Positions 59,447-64,000 of a stretch of 64,000 bases of DNA are shown here, in pieces. How positions within the stretch are numbered: the stretch's first letter is position 1; every line of letters starts with the position of its first letter. The notes beneath the pieces were generated by a model. It was not told where the DNA came from. It made no database searches and worked only from the letters and a program-made list of their open reading frames with translations. Origin of the DNA: Bacteroidia bacterium (lineage in GTDB: Bacteria; Bacteroidota; Bacteroidia; SpSt-205); the NCBI GenBank assembly GCA_026003215.1, contig BPGV01000001.1, positions 1,043,001 through 1,107,000 on the forward strand. The letters run 5' to 3'. The translations under genes and the position numbers were made by a program.

Positions 59447-60950
59447 AGTCATACTCTCCTGTCAGTCCTCGCCCATGATAGGCTCTTAGCTGCCCTACAA
59501 GCACACGCAAGGCCTCTCTTTGCCGGCGCAGCTCACCCAGCCGATACTCCGCAAAGGCGCTAAGCGTCTCCTCTACCTTAGCTTTTACCTCGGGGACAGA
59601 ACCCACCTCATTTTTGATTTCCAGCAACCGCTTCTCGGCAGTCTGGGCATAAGCAGCGGGATAGTTGCGCAAAGAGTCTATAAGCCCCTCCACCATATTT
59701 ACTGAGGGGAGCTCTATGGTCAAGCTCACGGAGTCTCGCGGGATTTTATCGCGCTGTTGCGCCAAAAAGTAAAAGAAGTACGGTTCCACACGCTCTGTTA
59801 CCTCTATAGGTAAGGCAGCGGGATACTCTATATCTGGGGTGATACCGCTGCCTTCTCGGACGAGGCGACCGTTTCGGGTGCGGAAGGTCCGCGGTGCCCC
59901 GCCCGGCTGCGTAAGTTGGATGCACCGCCCACTGGGGGTGTAATACCGAGAGACAGTGATTTTCATCTGGGTATTTTCTACCAGGGGTCGTACTACCTGT
60001 ACAAGCCCTTTTCCAAAAGACCGTCGGCCCATCACCACAGCTCGGTCTAAGTCTTGTAAAGTCCCTGCCACAATCTCAGAAGCACTGGCGCTGCGTTCAT
60101 CTATGAGCACGACTATGGGCAAAGTAGGTTCAAAAGGGTGCATTTGGGCATAGTATTTTTGATTGGTTTCCGGCATGCGGCCTCGTGTTTCTAAGAGAAG
60201 CTCGCCTTTGGGGAGAAAGAAGTTAAGAATATCCAAGGCTTCGTTCATGAGGCCGCCGGGGTTACCGCGCAGGTCTATAATCAGGCCTTTGAGGGGCGTT
60301 TGGCTCTTGAGCTGGATGAGGCGCTGGCGGAGGGCCTGCGCGCAGTCCCGGCTAAACTGGGTAAGTACAATATAACCCACTTGGCCAGGGAGCACCGCGG
60401 CGTAAGGGACAGCTTCCATTTCCAGTTCGGTACGGGTGAGGGTAATCTCTTGGGTGGTGCGGGTGGTAGGATGGAGGATTTTGACTTGCACGGTCGTTTT
60501 AGGAGCCCCGCGCAAGAGTTGTTGTATCTGTTCTAAGGTCAGCTGAGGGGCGGGCCGGCCCGCTATTTCTACAAGGAGGTCGCCCGGTTGAATGCCGGCT
60601 TTTTCTGCGGGACTGCCGGGAAGTATCCGACGGCATACTACTTTACCTTCTAAGGGTAGTAGCACCAGGCCTACCCCCGCATATTGGCCGCTTTGTTCTA
60701 ATTGGGCTTGGGTTACCTCCGCAGCGCTATAAAAGTTCGTATAAGGATCCAGCTCGGCGAGCATGGCATCTACCGCTCGAGTGGTCAGCTTGTCTAAATC
60801 CGGCGAATCTACATAGTTGAGGGTAAGCTCTTGCAATACACGGCCAAAAATCTCTATGTTTCGCCCCAGTTTGTATAAAGGGTCCTGCCAATACAGGGTG
60901 ATACTACCGAGAAGAAGGAGCAGCAAAGTAAGTCGGCTCACTTTACGCAC
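59361..60950 (-). CDS. C-terminal processing peptidase (S41 family)
   Basis: 529 residues from GTG 60950, placed by the -7 box; an upstream TTG at 60968 lies across the box. One N-terminal membrane span (TLLLLLLGSITLYW), a PDZ domain (about 90-180; GVGLVLLPLEGKVVCRRILP), then the S41 catalytic core. Core motifs: LRGNPGGLMNEALD, nucleophile Ser in DERSASASEIVAG, and Lys in SFGKGLVQ. A periplasmic protease that trims C-termini of envelope proteins. Divergent from the OmpP1-like gene. Confidence 0.94.
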   Translation of the reverse strand: MRKVSRLTLLLLLLGSITLYWQDPLYKLGRNIEIFGRVLQELTLNYVDSPDLDKLTTRAVDAMLAELDPYTNFYSAAEVTQAQLEQSGQYAGVGLVLLPLEGKVVCRRILPGSPAEKAGIQPGDLLVEIAGRPAPQLTLEQIQQLLRGAPKTTVQVKILHPTTRTTQEITLTRTELEMEAVPYAAVLPGQVGYIVLTQFSRDCAQALRQRLIQLKSQTPLKGLIIDLRGNPGGLMNEALDILNFFLPKGELLLETRGRMPETNQKYYAQMHPFEPTLPIVVLIDERSASASEIVAGTLQDLDRAVVMGRRSFGKGLVQVVRPLVENTQMKITVSRYYTPSGRCIQLTQPGGAPRTFRTRNGRLVREGSGITPDIEYPAALPIEVTERVEPYFFYFLAQQRDKIPRDSVSLTIELPSVNMVEGLIDSLRNYPAAYAQTAEKRLLEIKNEVGSVPEVKAKVEETLSAFAEYRLGELRRQREALRVLVGQLRAYHGRGLTGEYDFIAARDPLVQEARQVLLDPMRYEKVLRP

Positions 60951-60954
60951 AGGG

Positions 60955-60962
60955 GAAAGGTA
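60955..60962 (-). promoter_or_regulatory. -7 box TACCTTTC for the S41 peptidase gene
   Basis: Box with terminal C on the minus strand ending four bases before GTG 60950. It lies back-to-back with the box of the divergent gene, 14 bases away. Confidence 0.5.
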
Positions 60963-60976
60963 CGACAAAAAGCGGT

Positions 60977-60984
60977 TACCTTTG
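60977..60984 (+). promoter_or_regulatory. -7 box TACCTTTG for the OmpP1-like gene
   Basis: Exact consensus box ending five bases before the ATG at 60990. Confidence 0.6.
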
Positions 60985-60989
60985 AGGGT

Positions 60990-62516
60990 ATGCTGAGAGT
61001 GGGCTTGGGGCTCAGTGTAGCCCTTCTTTGGGCACAGAATGATTTAGATGCAGAGCGGTGGGCGCAGATGCTCCCACAGGGTTCGGCTCGGGCACTGGGT
61101 ATGGGAGGGGCCTTTTTAGCCCTGGGGGGTGACCCCGCTAACCTCACCCATAATCCCGCGGGGTTAGGGATTTTTGTCCGCGGGGGGCTATGGCTCTCTC
61201 CTACGCTTTCTATTCCTACCACCTCCACCAGCTACTTGGGGACTACCGCCGATAGCCGCACCCACCTAAACCTGAGCCAGTTTGCCGCTATTTTCTCGGG
61301 AAAAGGGGGCAAAACTATCACCCAATGGACCGTGGGCTTTGGCTATACCCAAGAAGGGTATTTTTATCAAAATAGCAAAGCCACCGGCTTCAACGCGCGA
61401 AACTCCTTTACGCAAGCAATCGCAGAAGCCGCCGAAGGCATACCCGACTCTATGCTCTCCGGCACGCCAGCGCTGGCTTACCAAAACTACTTTGACTTAG
61501 GCGCGCCCTGGGGCTATCGAGGGGTGATAGACCCTATCGGCACGAACCCTTACCGCTATCAAGGGGTTTTTTCCGCCGGCAATATCTACCAAGAGCTCTC
61601 CGCCCAAGAAAGCGGGCGACTCAATACCTGGGGCATCGGGCTGGGTATGGCTTACCAAAACACCGTATTTTTGGGCGCTTCCCTCCTCATCCGCAGCCTA
61701 AACTACACCAAAACCTACCGTATCCGAGAAATAGACACCGAAAACCGCTACGATGGAAATACCGGTACTACCCCCGCAGATATGGTCACCTTCCGAGAGA
61801 AATACACTTCTACGGGGACAGGCGTAGGGTTAGCCGTAGGGGTATTGGTGGCGCCGGTGGACTTTTTCCGTTTTGGCATGAGTTTCACCACGGGCTCGCG
61901 CATCCGCATCACCGACGAATACAACGCGGATATGGAGTTTGTCCTGGATGACGGCCGTTCTAACACAACCACCTATAACGAGCCTTTTCAATATGTCTAT
62001 CGCTTCAGCTATCCTTACCGAGTCTCTGGAGGCATAGCCTTTCTTATCGGGAAAAAAGGCGCCATCAGCATAGAAGGGGACTTTTTAGACTATCGCACAG
62101 CCACTTTTTCCTCCAGCGATTACAGCTACGACCGGGAAAACGAAGTGATCGGGCAACAGTTCAGTACAGCTTATAACCTCCGTGCAGGGGTGGAATGGCG
62201 CCTCATAGAAGGGCTTAGCCTCCGAGGCGGGTATGCCTATTACAGTCCTGTACGCAATAGCGACGGGCGTCTGTATTACACCGACTATGTTAACCCTTCC
62301 AACCTCACCAGCCTAAATATGCAAAGGCAGTTTATTTCCTTAGGGGGTGGGTATGCCATAGGAAAGTTTTTCGTAGATGTAGCCTATATCTATGCCATGA
62401 GCGCGCAGAAATACCTCCCTTATAGCCTGAGGGATCCCGCTTATGCACCTGCGCCCGTAGTGGTTATTCAAAACCGTACGCATCGGGTAGTTACCACCTT
62501 AGGCTTTCGCTTCTAA
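60990..62516 (+). CDS. OmpP1/FadL-family outer membrane protein
   Basis: 508 residues with a signal peptide (GLGLSVALLWAQ), then GSARALGMGGAFLALGGDPANLTHNPAGL, the standard OmpP1/FadL/TodX start with its conserved NPAG. Alternating beta strands and a C-terminal Phe (TLGFRF) fit an outer-membrane beta barrel of 14 strands. Such proteins take up hydrophobic molecules such as fatty acids. tdh starts four bases after the stop. Confidence 0.9.
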   Translation: MLRVGLGLSVALLWAQNDLDAERWAQMLPQGSARALGMGGAFLALGGDPANLTHNPAGLGIFVRGGLWLSPTLSIPTTSTSYLGTTADSRTHLNLSQFAAIFSGKGGKTITQWTVGFGYTQEGYFYQNSKATGFNARNSFTQAIAEAAEGIPDSMLSGTPALAYQNYFDLGAPWGYRGVIDPIGTNPYRYQGVFSAGNIYQELSAQESGRLNTWGIGLGMAYQNTVFLGASLLIRSLNYTKTYRIREIDTENRYDGNTGTTPADMVTFREKYTSTGTGVGLAVGVLVAPVDFFRFGMSFTTGSRIRITDEYNADMEFVLDDGRSNTTTYNEPFQYVYRFSYPYRVSGGIAFLIGKKGAISIEGDFLDYRTATFSSSDYSYDRENEVIGQQFSTAYNLRAGVEWRLIEGLSLRGGYAYYSPVRNSDGRLYYTDYVNPSNLTSLNMQRQFISLGGGYAIGKFFVDVAYIYAMSAQKYLPYSLRDPAYAPAPVVVIQNRTHRVVTTLGFRF

Positions 62517-62520
62517 GGGT

Positions 62521-63444
62521 ATGCGTGTCCTGCTTACCGGAGCGGGTGGTCAAATCGGACAGGCCTTAGTACCCGCTTTGCTGCGCCGAGGCGATGAAGT
62601 GCTGGCCACCGATATAAAATCGTTGGATTATCCCACCCAAACGGCTGTCTTAGATGTTACCGATACACAAGCGGTACGGCAGCTTCTCCGGGAGTGGCGC
62701 CCGGAGGAAGTGTATCATTTAGCGGCGCTACTTTCTGGCCGTTCTGAAGAAAAGCCCCATCAGGGATGGCAAATCAACTTTACGGCCACTTGGCAGCTTT
62801 TTGAGCTGTGCGTAGAAGCAGGGGTAAAGCGGGTCTTTTGGCCCAGTTCTATCGCCGCCTTCGGTCCGCACACCCCCCGCCACAATACCCCCCAATATCC
62901 CCACATGGACCCCATCGGCTTGTACGGAATAGCTAAGCTCGCCGGCGAACGCTTGGCCGAGTACTTCTGGCACAAGCATCACTTAGACGTACGCAGTTTG
63001 CGCTTCCCGGGCATAGTAGGTCCGGGGCACCTGCCCAGCGGCGGAACCACCGACTTCGCCGTGCTTATGTTTTATGAGGCTGTACAAAAAGGCACTTACA
63101 CATGCTACCTTGATGCAGATACCCGTCTTCCCATGTTGTACATAGCAGACGCTATCCGAGCTGTTCTTTTGCTTATGGAAGCCCCTGCCGAAAAACTCAC
63201 CGTACGTGGCGCTTATAATATCCACGGGATGAGCTTTTCTCCAGCCGAGCTGGAAGCCGAAATCCGCAAAAAAATACCTTCTTTTCGGTGTGTATATGCC
63301 CCAGACTTTCGACAGAAGCTGGCAGAGAGCTGGCCAGAAAGCATAGATGACTCGTCTGCCCGGCGGGATTGGGGTTGGTCTCCTCACTATGACCTCCCCG
63401 CCCTGTGCGAAGCCATGTGGCAAGCGATCCCTTTACATTCGTGA
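62521..63444 (+). CDS. tdh: L-threonine 3-dehydrogenase, SDR type
   Basis: 307 residues. NAD motif GAGGQIGQAL, active-site SSIAAFGP with Tyr/Lys of YGIAKLAGE, the loop GGTTDFAVLMFYEAV, and C-terminal PDFRQKLAESWPESIDDS match the short-chain TDH of Bacteroidota and animals. It oxidises threonine to 2-amino-3-oxobutyrate, which Kbl cleaves to glycine and acetyl-CoA; kbl is not in the window. Start four bases behind the OmpP1-like gene, so likely in operon with it. Confidence 0.93.
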   Translation: MRVLLTGAGGQIGQALVPALLRRGDEVLATDIKSLDYPTQTAVLDVTDTQAVRQLLREWRPEEVYHLAALLSGRSEEKPHQGWQINFTATWQLFELCVEAGVKRVFWPSSIAAFGPHTPRHNTPQYPHMDPIGLYGIAKLAGERLAEYFWHKHHLDVRSLRFPGIVGPGHLPSGGTTDFAVLMFYEAVQKGTYTCYLDADTRLPMLYIADAIRAVLLLMEAPAEKLTVRGAYNIHGMSFSPAELEAEIRKKIPSFRCVYAPDFRQKLAESWPESIDDSSARRDWGWSPHYDLPALCEAMWQAIPLHS

Positions 63445-63448
63445 CCTT

Positions 63449-64000
63449 ATGACGAGCCGTTCGCTCGCTCCTTATATAGACTACACGCTCCTGCGGCCAG
63501 GGTGCCGCCGGGAGGAAATCCACACCCTTTGCACTACTGCCATAGAACGCGGGTATGTAGCGGTATGCGTCCCCCCTTACTATGTCTCTGATGCCGTCCA
63601 GTATACCGATGGAACTCTCGTAAAAGTGGCTACCGTAGTGGGCTTCCCCCATGGGATGCACCTCACAGAAGTAAAAGCTCAAGAAGCGATTCTCGCCCTC
63701 CAAAGCGGGGCCCAAGAGTTAGATATGGTTATCGCGCTGGCGGCCTACTTCTCTGGCGACCTGGGGTATGTAGAAGCCGAAGTACGCCATATAGCCACCC
63801 TCGCCCATGAACATGGCGCCCTCCTCAAGGTCATCTTGGAAACAGCCCTGCTGACTCCCGAGCAAATCCAAGCGCTCTGCCGGCTCAGCGCCGAAGCCGG
63901 CGCTGACTTCGTCAAAACCTCCACAGGTTTTGCCAGCAAAGGCGCTGATTTAGAAAGTGTGCGCCTTATGCGCGCGTCTGTGCCCCCCTATATGGGCGTA
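63449..64000 (+). CDS. deoC: Deoxyribose-phosphate aldolase (partial, runs off the right edge)
   Basis: 184 residues visible from ATG 63449, five bases after tdh. Typical class I DeoC sequence: PYIDYTLLRPG, VKVATVVGFPHG, QELDMVIALAAY (Asp102 equivalent) and DFVKTSTGF, which holds the Schiff-base Lys. It cleaves deoxyribose 5-phosphate to glyceraldehyde 3-phosphate and acetaldehyde, the last step of deoxynucleoside breakdown. This fits with the nucleoside transporter at 37.5-38.8 kb. The C-terminal part with the second Lys is outside the window. Confidence 0.94.
   Translation, partial: MTSRSLAPYIDYTLLRPGCRREEIHTLCTTAIERGYVAVCVPPYYVSDAVQYTDGTLVKVATVVGFPHGMHLTEVKAQEAILALQSGAQELDMVIALAAYFSGDLGYVEAEVRHIATLAHEHGALLKVILETALLTPEQIQALCRLSAEAGADFVKTSTGFASKGADLESVRLMRASVPPYMGV

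Overview
This window looks like chromosomal DNA from a member of the Bacteroidota, probably an uncultured and possibly thermophilic lineage. Four things point there. Almost every transcription-unit head carries the Bacteroidota-type -7 box TAnnTTTG. There are secreted proteins with NVGIGT repeats. The gene set includes SDR-type L-threonine dehydrogenase, a Bacteroides-like carboxynorspermidine dehydrogenase, type B ribosomal protein L31, a CrtYcd-type lycopene cyclase and a DUF6728-like small protein. Base composition is fairly G+C rich by eye, with one clearly AT-rich gene at 42651-44246. Coding density is very high: no gene-free stretch exceeds 300 bases. I see no rRNA, tRNA, CRISPR array, insertion sequence or prophage. 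The longest gap, 18146-18306, holds only small inverted repeats and the promoter of the next gene.

Layout. 1-8 kb: end of an unknown gene, a MATE/ANK-like membrane protein coupled to a double D-Ala-D-Ala ligase, Lon, and dTDP-glucose 4,6-dehydratase. 7.5-11.6 kb: a signalling and lipid-transport operon (two lone receivers, a 47-residue membrane protein, a histidine kinase, MlaE- and MlaF-like proteins). 11.6-16.9 kb: fumarase, a frameshifted CCA-adding enzyme, a small membrane protein, a zinc-ribbon membrane protein and a class A beta-lactamase-like serine hydrolase. 17-19.4 kb: two related NVGIGT-repeat surface proteins, the first frameshifted. 19.5-24.3 kb: FabH, RpiB, M28 peptidase, HtpX, SRP RNA, M23 peptidase, MerR-like protein. 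24.3-32.8 kb: carboxynorspermidine dehydrogenase, PdxJ, CHASE2 and FecR-like proteins, acyltransferase, MutS, LptF/G. 32.8-41.5 kb, minus strand: PAS-SpoIIE phosphatase, L31, an exopolysaccharide-type unit (small basic protein, oxidoreductase, lipoprotein, sugar transferase), nucleoside transporter, bifunctional nuclease, lycopene cyclase, P450. 41.5-50.6 kb: GT2, the AT-rich membrane protein, LepA, Ppx/GppA and two M16-like proteins without the zinc motif. 50.6-64 kb: dihydrolipoyl dehydrogenase, penicillin acylase, a TPP enzyme between two paralogous GT39-like proteins, a SpoU methyltransferase, C-terminal processing protease, an OmpP1/FadL-like porin, threonine dehydrogenase and the start of deoC.

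How genes work together: many neighbours overlap by 1-30 bases (often ATGA), so translational coupling is common. The strongest window-wide signal is that the -7 promoter box ends only 3-8 bases before the start codon of 24 genes. That predicts leaderless or nearly leaderless mRNAs as the default. I used this rule to choose several starts. Other points worth attention are the fused double ligase with different active-site losses in each half, two +1 frameshifts in four-G runs, the Cys-rich paralogous membrane proteins around the TPP enzyme, and several small genes that ordinary ORF calling misses.
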